From an uncultured bacterium (lineage in GTDB: Bacteria > Verrucomicrobiota > Kiritimatiellia > RFP12 > CAIWXQ01): DNA of 64,000 bases. The notes below the pieces were generated by a model. The model did not search any database. It was not told the DNA's origin and saw only the letters and a program-made list of their open reading frames with translations. Shown here piece by piece: positions 43,455 to 51,778 of this stretch. Every line of letters starts with the position of its first letter. Within the stretch, counting starts at the first letter, position 1. The translations under genes and the position numbers were made by a program. The stretch covers positions 1 to 64,000 of the forward strand of contig CAIWXQ010000034.1 in NCBI GenBank assembly GCA_903916675.1. The letters run 5' to 3'.

Positions 43455-44450
43455 ATGCGCTATCGTAAACTGGGTCGCGCAGGGATCAAGGTTTCCGAAC
43501 TGGCGCTCGGCTCGTGGATTACGGGGGGCGGCAACTACCCGCCCGAGGTGTCGATCGCCACGCACCGCCGGGCATTCGAGCTCGGCATCAACACATTCGA
43601 TACAGCTGACACCTACAATCGCGGTCAGGCGGAGCAGGTTGTGGGGCAGGCCCTGAAGGGATGGGTCCGTTCGAGCGTGGTGTTGGCCACCAAGTGCGCA
43701 GGCCAGGTGGGGGACGGGCCGAATGATGTCGGCCTCGGCCGCAAGCATATCCGCGAATCCTGCGATGGCTCGCTGCAGCGGCTGGGCACAAACTACATCG
43801 ATCTCTACCAAGCACACCGCTTTGATGACCAGACGCCGCTGGAGGAAACCTGCCGCGCCTTCGACGACCTCGTCCGCGCAGGCAAGATCCTCTACTGGGG
43901 CGTTTCGAATTGGACCGGCGCGCAGATCGCCGGCGCCACGGGCATCTGCGGGGCCTGCGGCTACGATGCGCCGGTCAGCCTGCAACCGCGTTACAACCTG
44001 TTTCACCGCGACATCGAGGCGGATCAGTTACCCGTCTGCGAAAAACTGGGGCTTGGCGTACTCGCTTTTTCACCCCTCTGCCAGGGTGTGTTGACCGGAA
44101 AATACTGCGCCGGCATTCCCGCCGGATCCCGGGCCGCCACGCGCGAGGATTTTTGCGGACGGCAGCTTGTGCCGTACAACCAGCAAGCGGTGCAGGAACT
44201 CCTCGCGCTGGCCGGTTCCGCGGGGATGACGCTGGCGCAGCTGTCTCTGGCCTGGTTGCTGCGCACGGACGTCCTCAGCGCAGCAATCGTGGGCGCCAGC
44301 CGGGCCGAGCAGCTGGACGAGCTGGCGGCAGCATCCGGCAAGACTCTTTCCGCCGACCTGCTGGCGGAGATCCAGAAGGTTTTGGAGCGGCGGCGAGCGG
44401 CAGTTCTGGAGGATGACGCGCGCGCGCTGCGGGAGCCGGCAAAGATCTAA
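43455..44450 (+). CDS. Aldo/keto reductase (KCNAB/YghZ-like)
   Basis: 331-residue TIM-barrel NADPH oxidoreductase: MRYRKLGRAGIKVSELALGS, then GINTFDTADTYNRGQAEQVV (catalytic Asp and Tyr), VLATKCAG (Lys), IDLYQAHRFDDQTPLEET (His), YWGVSNWTGAQI, LAFSPLCQGVLTGKY, and AIVGASRAEQLDE (NADPH phosphate site). Family members resemble potassium-channel beta subunits and YghZ. The natural carbonyl substrate is not evident. GGAGGTG with 5-nt spacing sets the start. Confidence 0.92.
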   Translation: MRYRKLGRAGIKVSELALGSWITGGGNYPPEVSIATHRRAFELGINTFDTADTYNRGQAEQVVGQALKGWVRSSVVLATKCAGQVGDGPNDVGLGRKHIRESCDGSLQRLGTNYIDLYQAHRFDDQTPLEETCRAFDDLVRAGKILYWGVSNWTGAQIAGATGICGACGYDAPVSLQPRYNLFHRDIEADQLPVCEKLGLGVLAFSPLCQGVLTGKYCAGIPAGSRAATREDFCGRQLVPYNQQAVQELLALAGSAGMTLAQLSLAWLLRTDVLSAAIVGASRAEQLDELAAASGKTLSADLLAEIQKVLERRRAAVLEDDARALREPAKI

Positions 44451-44471
44451 CGGCTCCGCGCGCCACGTCTG

Positions 44472-45257
44472 TCATGAGCCGGCGAACAGGAGCACGGCCA
44501 GCATGCCGCCGGCTATGGCAGCAATCAGGAGATTTGCGCGCCGGCTGTGGTCGTTCCACACGCGGCGCCCGCGGAAAACGCGGCTGGAAAACGGCAGGAA
44601 GAGGGCGACATCCTGCCGGCCGCCGAATGTGAGCAGCAGGTGCATGATCAGTGCGGCGAGGACAGAAGCGCCGATCCAGACATTGACCGCCAGAACAGGA
44701 ATGGCCACGCCGAGAAACATCAGGCTGTGTCCTGGTCCGGCAAACCGATTCAGGTCGCGGCTCTCCACGCGGCGCCCCGCGGCAGCCAGCCGCAGGTCAA
44801 CCGGAACGTTCTCGACAAACAGCGGCACTTGATGGACCGGCGAGAAGGTCTCATCCGGCTCTTCGTCCGCATTTGCGCCGCCCGGGTTCACCCGCACGGG
44901 CCGACCGCCGGATTCCATCCCCACCAGAAGGCGGTGCAAACGGTCGCAATCAAGATAATAGGCGGCAAATCCCCCCTCCGCATCCGGCAGGGGGTTGAAA
45001 CGCGCCACGCAGGGGCGTCCGCTAGCGCGCACCTGTTCCAACGCCAGCCGGATGCCCTGGGCCATGATGGCCGGGTCGGGTGTCTTCGGATCGGGCGTAA
45101 CCACGACGTCCGGCCTCTGAAGCAGCCGGCGCCACCCGTCGACCAGATCGGGCAGCACGCCCGCCACGGCACCGGCGATCAACGCAGCCGGCCGGTTCGG
45201 TCCGGCCACCACGCCGGCCGTCGCCATGCCAACTAATATCTGGGTAAAGTACAGCAT
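44472..45257 (-). CDS. Membrane protein with a YdjM-like layout, function unknown
   Basis: 261 residues. An N-terminal hydrophobic segment with GPNRPAALIAGAVAGVLPDL is followed by a soluble middle domain of about 110 residues (PDVVVTPDPKTPDPAIMAQG, VARFNPLPDAEGGFAAYYLD) and two to three C-terminal helices (HSLMFLGVAIPVLAVNVWIG, HLLLTFGGRQDVALFLPFSS, LLIAAIAGGMLAVLLF). The GVLPDLVD plus HLLL...FLPFSSR pattern recalls the YdjM (DUF457) membrane-bound hydrolases, but most of their His residues are missing. I cannot name a function. Convergent with the reductase gene and divergent from nusA. Confidence 0.6.
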   Translation of the reverse strand: MLYFTQILVGMATAGVVAGPNRPAALIAGAVAGVLPDLVDGWRRLLQRPDVVVTPDPKTPDPAIMAQGIRLALEQVRASGRPCVARFNPLPDAEGGFAAYYLDCDRLHRLLVGMESGGRPVRVNPGGANADEEPDETFSPVHQVPLFVENVPVDLRLAAAGRRVESRDLNRFAGPGHSLMFLGVAIPVLAVNVWIGASVLAALIMHLLLTFGGRQDVALFLPFSSRVFRGRRVWNDHSRRANLLIAAIAGGMLAVLLFAGS

Positions 45258-45342
45258 CCCGCAACCTCTCCCGGATACGAAAAGTAGCCAGATTGTACAT
45301 GGAAACCGGCCCGGCGCAACCTGGAACGCAATGCGTCCATCC

Positions 45343-45372
45343 TTGACAAAATGGTGTCTGTTCGGCTACATT
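45343..45372 (+). promoter_or_regulatory. Predicted nusA-infB-rbfA-truB promoter
   Basis: Perfect TTGACA (45343-45348), 18-bp spacer, TACATT (45367-45372). Leader of about 95 nt before the nusA ATG, containing a terminator-like hairpin. Confidence 0.65.
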
Positions 45373-45403
45373 GACAGGCACTCTTTGCAGCGGATTCTCG
45401 CAG

Positions 45404-45427
45404 GAGTGGGGCAACCCACTCTTTTTT
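45404..45427 (+). terminator. Terminator-like hairpin (attenuator) in the nusA leader
   Basis: GAGTGGG-GCAA-CCCACTC (45404-45421) is a perfect 7-bp stem with a GNRA loop, followed by TTTTTTG. It lies between the promoter and nusA. Similar GAGTGGG/CCCACTC hairpins are common in front of rimP-nusA operons, so it probably controls operon read-through, perhaps through NusA itself. The control is inference. Confidence 0.75.
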
Positions 45428-45472
45428 GTTGCTTGGCAAGTGAATGGGTTCGACGGAAGGCAAGGCGCGGCC

Positions 45473-46726
45473 ATGAATAGCGAACTGATGACGGTCATCA
45501 ATTACTTGGAGCGCGACCGCGGCGTCAACCGCGAGGTGATCATTCAAGCCATCGAATCGGCCCTGCTTTCCGCAGCGCGTAAGACCGTCGGCGTTTCCAA
45601 TGATGTGAAGGTCGAAATTGACCGCAAAACCCTCCAGGTACGCGCGTTCGACACCCTGACCGCCACGGATGACGACACTGGCCCAGGCTTCATCTCCCTG
45701 CGCAGGGCCCGCGACCTGAAGTCCGCCGTCCAGCCGGGCGACAGCGTCACCATCGAGATTCCGCCCGAAAAACTTGGCCGCATCGCCGCCCAGACAGCCC
45801 GCCAGGTGATCCTCCAGAAGATCCGGCAGGCCGAGCGTGACCACGTCTTCGAAGAATACAAGGATCGCCTAGGCGACATCGTCAGCGGCACAGTCCGCCA
45901 GATCGCCCACCGTGACCTGATCGTAGACATCGGCAAGGCCGAGGCCATCATCCCCACCAAGGAACGCATTCCGATCGAGGAGTACAACGTCGGCGACCGC
46001 GTGCGCGCCTACATCCTGAAGGTGCAGAGCGGCTCAGCGGGCCCGGCGCTGGTTCTTTCCCGCGCCTGCCCCGAGTTTGTCAAGGCGCTCTTCCGACTGG
46101 AGGTCTCAGAGATCGCCGATGGCATCGTCGAGGTCATGGGCGTGGCGCGCGACCCCGGCTTCCGCAGCAAGATCGCCGTGCGCTCGAACGACGACAAGGT
46201 CGATCCGGTCGGCGCGTGCGTCGGCCTGCGGGGCACCCGCGTGAAGAACATTGTCCGGGAGCTCGCCGGCGAGAAAATCGACATTGTCCGCTGGAGCGAC
46301 GACATCCGCCAGTACATCACGCAGGCGCTCTCCCCCGCCCGGCTCACGGAGATCGAGATCGACCCGAGCGAGTACAACACGGTCAACATCACGGTCGATC
46401 CCGACCAGCTCTCGCTCGCGATCGGCCGCCACGGCCAGAACGTCCGCCTCACGGCCAAGCTGACTGGCTGGCGCGTGAACATCAAGAAGCATGAAACCGA
46501 GACGTTTGAGGTGCAGGTCACGCACGCCATCGAACACCTGGCCGGCATCCCGGGCATCAGCCGCGAGGAAGCCGACACACTCGTCAAAAACGGCTTCCTC
46601 AACGCCGACGGCATCCTGGCCGCCGAGATTCCCTACATCCAGGAAGTCACCGGTTTCGACGAGGCCACCGCCAAGCGCATCTGGGACGCAGCGGCCGCGA
46701 CCAACCCCGGAGAGGAAGGCGCATAA
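45473..46726 (+). CDS. nusA: Transcription termination/antitermination factor NusA
   Basis: RNA-polymerase-binding factor for pausing, termination and antitermination. 417 residues: NusA N-terminal domain (MNSELMTVINYLERDRGVNR, EVIIQAIESALLSAARK), S1 domain (DIVSGTVRQIAHRDLIVDIG), KH1 (VGACVGLRGTRVKNIVRELA), KH2 (LSLAIGRHGQNVRLTAKLTG), and one helix-hairpin-helix-type C-terminal segment (LAGIPGISREEADTLVKNGF). ATG 45473 follows AAGGCAAGG. Normally preceded by rimP. Here the gene starts the operon directly. Confidence 0.97.
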   Translation: MNSELMTVINYLERDRGVNREVIIQAIESALLSAARKTVGVSNDVKVEIDRKTLQVRAFDTLTATDDDTGPGFISLRRARDLKSAVQPGDSVTIEIPPEKLGRIAAQTARQVILQKIRQAERDHVFEEYKDRLGDIVSGTVRQIAHRDLIVDIGKAEAIIPTKERIPIEEYNVGDRVRAYILKVQSGSAGPALVLSRACPEFVKALFRLEVSEIADGIVEVMGVARDPGFRSKIAVRSNDDKVDPVGACVGLRGTRVKNIVRELAGEKIDIVRWSDDIRQYITQALSPARLTEIEIDPSEYNTVNITVDPDQLSLAIGRHGQNVRLTAKLTGWRVNIKKHETETFEVQVTHAIEHLAGIPGISREEADTLVKNGFLNADGILAAEIPYIQEVTGFDEATAKRIWDAAAATNPGEEGA

Positions 46727-46729
46727 GTG

Positions 46730-49306
46730 ATGAGAGTTTTCGAGCTAGCGCAGGCGCTTGCCACCACCAGCTCTGACGTGCTGCGACAGGCCGCGGAACT
46801 GGGCCTGGAGGCTCGTTCGCCGCTGGCGCGCCTAGACGACGACGAGGCGCAGCAACTGCGCGCGCGCCTCGGCAGCCGCACCCCGGAAGAAACCGGCCGC
46901 GAAGCGGAGGAGCGCCGCATCAAACTGAGCGCCAAGCGGGAAACCGACCGCCTGCGCCGCTCCACACAACTGAAGACAGAAAAAGAGTCGCTGCTGGCCA
47001 ACCTGGCCCGCGCCCGGGAGATCGAGCGCCAGGTCAAAGGAATCCTCGTTGTTGCTGCCGAAGCGCCTGCACTAACCTCCGCGCCGACGGCGCCAGCCGG
47101 TCCGGTTGCCGTTGTGGCGCCCGCGCCAGTCTCCGCGCCTGTCGCCCCTGCCCAGGCAACCATCGCCACGCCTGCCGCCAAGCCGGCTGGCACGCCCACA
47201 CATCCAGCCCCTGCTGCCCCAGCTACCGCCAAGCCACGTTTGGAGAAAGCCCGCCCCAAGGGACCTCGTCGCCCCGGATCCGAGGAGGAGATTGATCCCG
47301 ATGAGGCGCTGGTGGCCGCCTTTGTGGGCCCCCAAGCGGCTCGTGCTTCTTCCCGCGGCGGCATCGAAAAAACCCGCTCCGGTAAAGATGCTGCTGATCA
47401 ACTGCCCCGCGGCGCACGTCTGCCGCAACCACGCGGCGGCACAGCAGGTGGCCGTTTTGTCCTGGCCCAGCGCGCCGCGCCGGCCGCTGCCCCGGCGGCG
47501 TCTGCCGCCGCGCCGGCAGACGATAGCCATGTGCTCATCGTGCGCGGACCGGTGATGGTCAAGGAACTGGCTGAGATGCTCGGCCTGCGTCCCAACCGCC
47601 TGATCGCCGACCTGATGCAGCTCAATGTGCTGGCATCCATCAACCAGCGCGTCGAGCTCGATCTGGCCAACCGAATCGCCAGCAAGTACGGCTACACCGT
47701 CGAACTGGAGCGCGCCCGCCGGTCCACCGAGCGCAAGCCGGTCCTGCGCCGCGACGATGCCGACGACGCCATCCCCGATGACAAGTCAGAGGAATTGATC
47801 CCGCGGCCGCCGGTGGTCACCTTCCTCGGACACGTCGACCACGGCAAGACCTCGCTCATGGATCGCATCCGCAATGCCACCGTGGCGTCGGGTGAGGCCG
47901 GCGGCATCACGCAGCACATCGGCGCTTACACCGTCGACGTCAACGGCCGCAAAATCACCTTCCTCGACACCCCTGGTCACGCCGCCTTCTCCGCCATGCG
48001 TGCGCGTGGCGCCAGCCTCACCGACATTGCCGTCATCATCATCGCCGCGGACGACGGCATCATGCCGCAGACCAAGGAAGCCATCCGTCACGCCAAGCAG
48101 GCCGGCGTTCAGATGCTTATCGCGATCAACAAGTGCGACCTGCCGCAGGCCAAACCCGAACGCGTCAAGCAGCAGCTTCAGGGCGAGGGGCTCACCCCCG
48201 AGGATTGGGGCGGCGACGTGGTCTGCTGCGAGGTCAGCGCCGTCACCGGCAAGGGCGTGGACCACCTGCTCGAGATGATCCTCCTGCAAGCCGACGTGCT
48301 GGAACTCACTGCCAACTCCAGCCGCCGCGCCAATGGCTATGTCATCGAGGCCCAGCTCGAACAGGGACGCGGTCCGACCGCCAACCTGCTGATTACCGGC
48401 GGCACGCTCCATGTTGGCGACGTCTTGCTGTGCGGCGACTACTTCGGCCGTATCCGCGCGCTGATGGACGACCGTGGCCGCATGATCAAGTCCGCTACGC
48501 CTGCCACAGCGGTCAAGTGCATGGGGCTCTCCGGCATCCCCGAGGCCGGCTCGCCATTCCGCGTGATGCTCGACGAGAAGCGCGCTCGCGCCCTGGCAGA
48601 GACGTTTGCAAACGAGCGCCGCCAGTCCGGGCTGGCCAACACCAAGGTCACGTCACTCGACGCGCTGATGAGCCAGATCAAGGAACAGGGCCGCCTCGAA
48701 CTCAACATCATCGTCAAGGCCGACACCCAGGGCTCGGTCGAGGCGATCGTCGACTCGCTCAAGGAGATCAAGAGTGAGAAGGTCGGCCTCACCATCATCA
48801 ACAGCTCCATCGGCAACGTCACGGCCAACGACGTCCAGCGGGCCAACGCCGGAGGCGCCCTGCTCATCGGATTCCACATCGCCTGCGAGTCCGGCGTGCA
48901 GAGCCTCGCGCGCCACGACGGCGTGCGCGTCCAGACCTTCCGCATCATCTACGAGCTGATCGACTGCGTGAAGCAGGAGATGCTCGACCTGCTGGCGCCG
49001 GAGTACCGCGAGGTCGTCCGCGGCCATGCCATGCTCAAAACGGTCTTTGACCTCAGCCGCAAGGGGAAGATCGCCGGTTGCCAGGTGTCCGATGGCGTCG
49101 TCCGCACGGATTGCAAGACCCGGATCTACCGCCAGCGCCAGGTCATCTACACCGGCCGCATTGCGACGCTTCGTCACTTCCAGAGCGAGGTCGTCGAGGT
49201 CAAGGAACCGCAGGAATGCGGCATTCGCTTCGAGAACTTCGACGCCTTTGCCGAAGGCGATTACATCGAGTGCTACGTGCTCGAGGAACTGCCGAAGTCG
49301 CTCTAA
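46730..49306 (+). CDS. infB: Translation initiation factor IF-2
   Basis: GTPase that brings fMet-tRNA to the 30S subunit. 858 residues from ATG 46730 (an adjacent GTG 46727 is possible). N-terminal IF2-N motif ([20 protein letters not shown]), a long Ala/Pro-rich low-complexity linker (about 105-265), a second IF2-N-like segment ([20 protein letters not shown]), G domain with [16 protein letters not shown] and NKCD, then domains II-IV ([37 protein letters not shown]). Length and layout are normal. Starts 3 nt after the nusA stop. Confidence 0.97.
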   Translation: MRVFELAQALATTSSDVLRQAAELGLEARSPLARLDDDEAQQLRARLGSRTPEETGREAEERRIKLSAKRETDRLRRSTQLKTEKESLLANLARAREIERQVKGILVVAAEAPALTSAPTAPAGPVAVVAPAPVSAPVAPAQATIATPAAKPAGTPTHPAPAAPATAKPRLEKARPKGPRRPGSEEEIDPDEALVAAFVGPQAARASSRGGIEKTRSGKDAADQLPRGARLPQPRGGTAGGRFVLAQRAAPAAAPAASAAAPADDSHVLIVRGPVMVKELAEMLGLRPNRLIADLMQLNVLASINQRVELDLANRIASKYGYTVELERARRSTERKPVLRRDDADDAIPDDKSEELIPRPPVVTFLGHVDHGKTSLMDRIRNATVASGEAGGITQHIGAYTVDVNGRKITFLDTPGHAAFSAMRARGASLTDIAVIIIAADDGIMPQTKEAIRHAKQAGVQMLIAINKCDLPQAKPERVKQQLQGEGLTPEDWGGDVVCCEVSAVTGKGVDHLLEMILLQADVLELTANSSRRANGYVIEAQLEQGRGPTANLLITGGTLHVGDVLLCGDYFGRIRALMDDRGRMIKSATPATAVKCMGLSGIPEAGSPFRVMLDEKRARALAETFANERRQSGLANTKVTSLDALMSQIKEQGRLELNIIVKADTQGSVEAIVDSLKEIKSEKVGLTIINSSIGNVTANDVQRANAGGALLIGFHIACESGVQSLARHDGVRVQTFRIIYELIDCVKQEMLDLLAPEYREVVRGHAMLKTVFDLSRKGKIAGCQVSDGVVRTDCKTRIYRQRQVIYTGRIATLRHFQSEVVEVKEPQECGIRFENFDAFAEGDYIECYVLEELPKSL

Positions 49307-49310
49307 GTCA

Positions 49311-49346
49311 TTGGTCAGTAGCCGGAGTCCATTGGCCAGATGCAGT
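49311..49346. repeat. CATTGG-type repeats between infB and rbfA
   Basis: TCATTGGTCAGTAGCC and GTCCATTGGCCAG, degenerate copies of the TCATTGG heptamer seen at 59456-59510. Confidence 0.55.
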
Positions 49347-49376
49347 GGTCTCCTCTCCCTAGGTCTTGCTTCCACC

Positions 49377-49811
49377 ATGCCAATTGATCGCCTCGAACGC
49401 GTCAACGCCCTCCTCCGCCGCGAACTGGCCGAGGCCTTCTTCAAGGTCTTCCAGTCCGACGGCCTTGATCTGGCCGCCGTCACCGTGGTGCGCGTGGAGG
49501 CTGCCCGCAACCTGCGCAACGCCACCGTCTACCTCTCCTTTCTGGGGCACCAGCATGAGCGCGGCACGATGCTCCGCACGATCGAGCGCAGGCGCGTCGA
49601 ACTGCAGCACCTGATCAACAAGGACCTGACACTCAAGTACACTCCGCGCCTCCAGTTCCGCCTCGACCTTTCCGTGGAAAAGGGCGACCACGTGCTCGGT
49701 GTGCTGGCGCACCTCGACATCCCGCCGGAAGAGGACCAGACGTCAGAGGTCAGCGATCAGAGGTCAGCAGGCGACGCCGGAGACGCCAGAGACCCGGAAC
49801 CTGCCACTTAA
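49377..49811 (+). CDS. rbfA: Ribosome-binding factor A
   Basis: 30S maturation factor. 144 residues. The KH-type core runs MPIDRLERVNALLRRELAEA, VTVVRVEAARNLRNATVYLS, LQHLINKDLTLKYTPRLQFR, then VEKGDHVLGVLAHL. The last 25 residues (EEDQTSEVSDQRSAGDAGDA) are coded by a heptamer island and lie beyond the normal end. ATG 49377 gives the family N-terminus. Lies between infB and truB as in most bacteria. Confidence 0.93.
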   Translation: MPIDRLERVNALLRRELAEAFFKVFQSDGLDLAAVTVVRVEAARNLRNATVYLSFLGHQHERGTMLRTIERRRVELQHLINKDLTLKYTPRLQFRLDLSVEKGDHVLGVLAHLDIPPEEDQTSEVSDQRSAGDAGDARDPEPAT

Positions 49812-49830
49812 CACCTAACACCTGCCACCG
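49735..49830. repeat. Heptamer island over the rbfA 3' end
   Basis: GTCAGAG-GTCAGCG-ATCAGAG-GTCAGCA (49742-49769), a GACGCC-GGAGACGCC piece, then CACTTAA-CACCTAA-CACCTGC (49805-49825), three tandem 7-mers after the coding end. Confidence 0.8.
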
Positions 49831-49835
49831 CTGCC

Positions 49836-50612
49836 ATGCCCCAGAACATCCCCACCCGCTTCTCCACCAACGCCACCCGCCCGCCGCCAGCCGATCCGTT
49901 CGACGGCGTGCTGCTGGTGGACAAGCCATCCGGCCCCACCTCCCACGACCTCGTGGCCGCCATCCGCCGCACCTTCCGGATCGACAAGGTTGGCCATGGC
50001 GGCACGCTCGACCCCAACGCCACCGGCCTGCTCATTATCCTCCTCGGTCGCGGCACGCGCCTCTCTGGCCAGATCATGGGCGGCGACAAAACATACGAAG
50101 GGGTCATGCGCATGGGACGCACCACCAACTCGCAGGACATCGACGGCGAGACCGTGGAGGAAAAGCTGTGCACCGGTGTCGATGCCGAACAGATTCAGGC
50201 GCAGATGGACGCCCGCCTCGGCGACAGCTTCCAGACGCCCCCCATGGTCTCCGCCGTGAAGATTAACGGCGTGCCGCTCTACAAACTCGCGCGCAAGGGG
50301 CAGGTGGTCGAGCGAGCGCCGCGTTTCGTCCACCTCTACCGCTTCCGCCTGCTGCGCTACGAGGCGCCACTTGCCACCTTCGAGGTTCTCTGCTCCAAGG
50401 GCACTTACGTCCGCACCCTCTGCCACGACATCGGCCAGTCGCTTGGCTGCGGTGCCTGTCTGGATGCGCTCCGCCGCACCACCTCGGGCAGCTTCACGCT
50501 CACAGACGCCATTCCATTCGACGACCTGCTCAAGCTCCCTAAGGATCAACTCGCCAGCCGCCTCATCCCGTATCAGAAGCTCCTCACCGCGCTCGGCCCG
50601 GGCGCGGCATAA
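49836..50612 (+). CDS. truB: tRNA pseudouridine(55) synthase TruB
   Basis: Makes pseudouridine 55 in the T-loop of tRNA. 258 residues: GVLLVDKPSGPTSHDLVAAI, VGHGGTLDPNATGLLIILLG (catalytic Asp), DKTYEGVMRMGRTTNSQD, QTPPMVSAVKINGVPLYKLA and CSKGTYVRTLCHDIGQSLGC. The C-terminal PUA domain is absent or very short, as in short-form TruB. Last housekeeping gene of the nusA run. ribF does not follow here. Confidence 0.95.
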   Translation: MPQNIPTRFSTNATRPPPADPFDGVLLVDKPSGPTSHDLVAAIRRTFRIDKVGHGGTLDPNATGLLIILLGRGTRLSGQIMGGDKTYEGVMRMGRTTNSQDIDGETVEEKLCTGVDAEQIQAQMDARLGDSFQTPPMVSAVKINGVPLYKLARKGQVVERAPRFVHLYRFRLLRYEAPLATFEVLCSKGTYVRTLCHDIGQSLGCGACLDALRRTTSGSFTLTDAIPFDDLLKLPKDQLASRLIPYQKLLTALGPGAA

Positions 50613-50638
50613 GGCCGGCGAGCGGCCCATCAGCCGCC

Positions 50639-51715
50639 ATGAGTGCCCAACCGCCACTCCTCGAAGTCCGCAATCTCCGCGTCTGGTACCCGGTGCGACG
50701 CGGCGTGCTGGCGCGCACAGTGGACCATGTGCGCGCCGTGGATGGCGTCAACCTCACGCTCGATCCCGGCGAAACGCTCGGCGTGGTGGGCGAATCCGGT
50801 TGCGGCAAGTCCACACTCGCCCGCGCCATCCTGCGCCTGGAACAACCGCGCGCCGGCGAAATCCTCCTCGACGGCCGCGACGTGCTGCGCCTGCGCGGCC
50901 GCGCGCTGCAGGCGTACCGGCGCGACGTGCAGGCGGTGTTTCAGGATCCGCTGGCCTCGCTCAACCCGCGCCAGACAATCCTCGATCAGCTCACCGAAGG
51001 CGCCCTGGTGCAGGGGCTGCTCCAACCGGCGGCCGCCCGCGCCTTTGCCAGGAACCTGCTGCAGGACGTCGGCCTCGGCCCGGAAGCCCTCGACCGCTAT
51101 CCGCATGCCTTTTCCGGTGGCCAGCGCCAGCGCATCTGCATTGCACGCGCCCTGGCCCTGAATCCCCGCCTGCTGATCTGCGACGAAGCTGCCAGTGCCC
51201 TCGACCTATCCGTGCGCGCACAAGTTCTCAACCTGCTCGCCGAACTCCGCAGCCGCCGCCAGCTCGCGTACCTGTTCATCACGCACGACATTGGCGTGGT
51301 CCAGCACATCGCCGACCGCATCGCCGTCATGTACCTCGGCAAAATCGTCGAACTCGGTCCTGCCGAAATCGTGCTCGCGGCGCCGGCACACCCCTATACA
51401 CGCCTGCTCCTCTCCTCCGTGCCACGGGTGGGGAATAGCCGGAGGGCAGAGGTCAGCATGCAGAAGTCAGCGATCCGTCAGACAGTCGGGCAGTCGGACA
51501 GTCAGGCAGTCCAACCGCCCAACAACGAAGAACGTTCCCATCCACCCTCCGCCGTCCTTCGTCCTCCAACTGCCTGCCCCTTTGCTCCGCGTTGTCCGCT
51601 GGCGTTCGACCGCTGCCGACAGGAAGCGCCGGAACTGAGTCCAGCCGGCGGTGTGTCGGCGCCGCATGGCGCTGCCTGCTTCCGGTCGCGGCCGCCCGAT
51701 CTTCGCGACCGGTGA
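50639..51715 (+). CDS. OppF/DppF-type peptide ABC transporter ATPase, orphan
   Basis: 358 residues. Walker A GVVGESGCGKSTLARAILRL, Q-loop VQAVFQDPLASLNPRQTI, signature HAFSGGQRQRICIARALALN, Walker B LLICDEAASALDLS (A-A in place of the usual P-V/T), H-loop FITHDIGVV. The peptide-transporter C-terminal motif HPYTRLLLSSVP is followed by a repeat-coded insert of about 55 residues and then the Cys cluster CPFAPRCPLAFDRC. No permease or binding-protein genes are adjacent, so its partners are elsewhere or lost. The insert separates two parts normally about 20 residues apart. Confidence 0.88.
   Translation: MSAQPPLLEVRNLRVWYPVRRGVLARTVDHVRAVDGVNLTLDPGETLGVVGESGCGKSTLARAILRLEQPRAGEILLDGRDVLRLRGRALQAYRRDVQAVFQDPLASLNPRQTILDQLTEGALVQGLLQPAAARAFARNLLQDVGLGPEALDRYPHAFSGGQRQRICIARALALNPRLLICDEAASALDLSVRAQVLNLLAELRSRRQLAYLFITHDIGVVQHIADRIAVMYLGKIVELGPAEIVLAAPAHPYTRLLLSSVPRVGNSRRAEVSMQKSAIRQTVGQSDSQAVQPPNNEERSHPPSAVLRPPTACPFAPRCPLAFDRCRQEAPELSPAGGVSAPHGAACFRSRPPDLRDR
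51440..51530. repeat. 7- and 8-bp repeat island inside the OppF-type gene
   Basis: AGGTCAGCATGCAGAAGTC (51449-51469), then 8-bp units GACAGTCG-GGCAGTCG-GACAGTCA-GGCAGTCC (51481-51512). In frame, giving RRAEVSMQKSAIRQTVGQSD. Confidence 0.85.
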
Positions 51716-51741
51716 TCTGTTAACTCATCAAAATCCAGGCG

Positions 51742-51769
51742 TTGACATTCTTATGCCGCCCGGTATCCT
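51742..51769 (+). promoter_or_regulatory. Predicted receptor gene promoter, near-leaderless
   Basis: TTGACA (51742-51747), 16-bp spacer, TATCCT (51764-51769), 9 nt to the ATG at 51779. Confidence 0.55.
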
Positions 51770-51778
51770 GTTGCCGAT

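Noticed and set aside
51716-51778. Cobalamin riboswitch before the TonB-type receptor
   Set aside because: The gap is only 63 bp, far too short, and no B12-box-like sequence is present.
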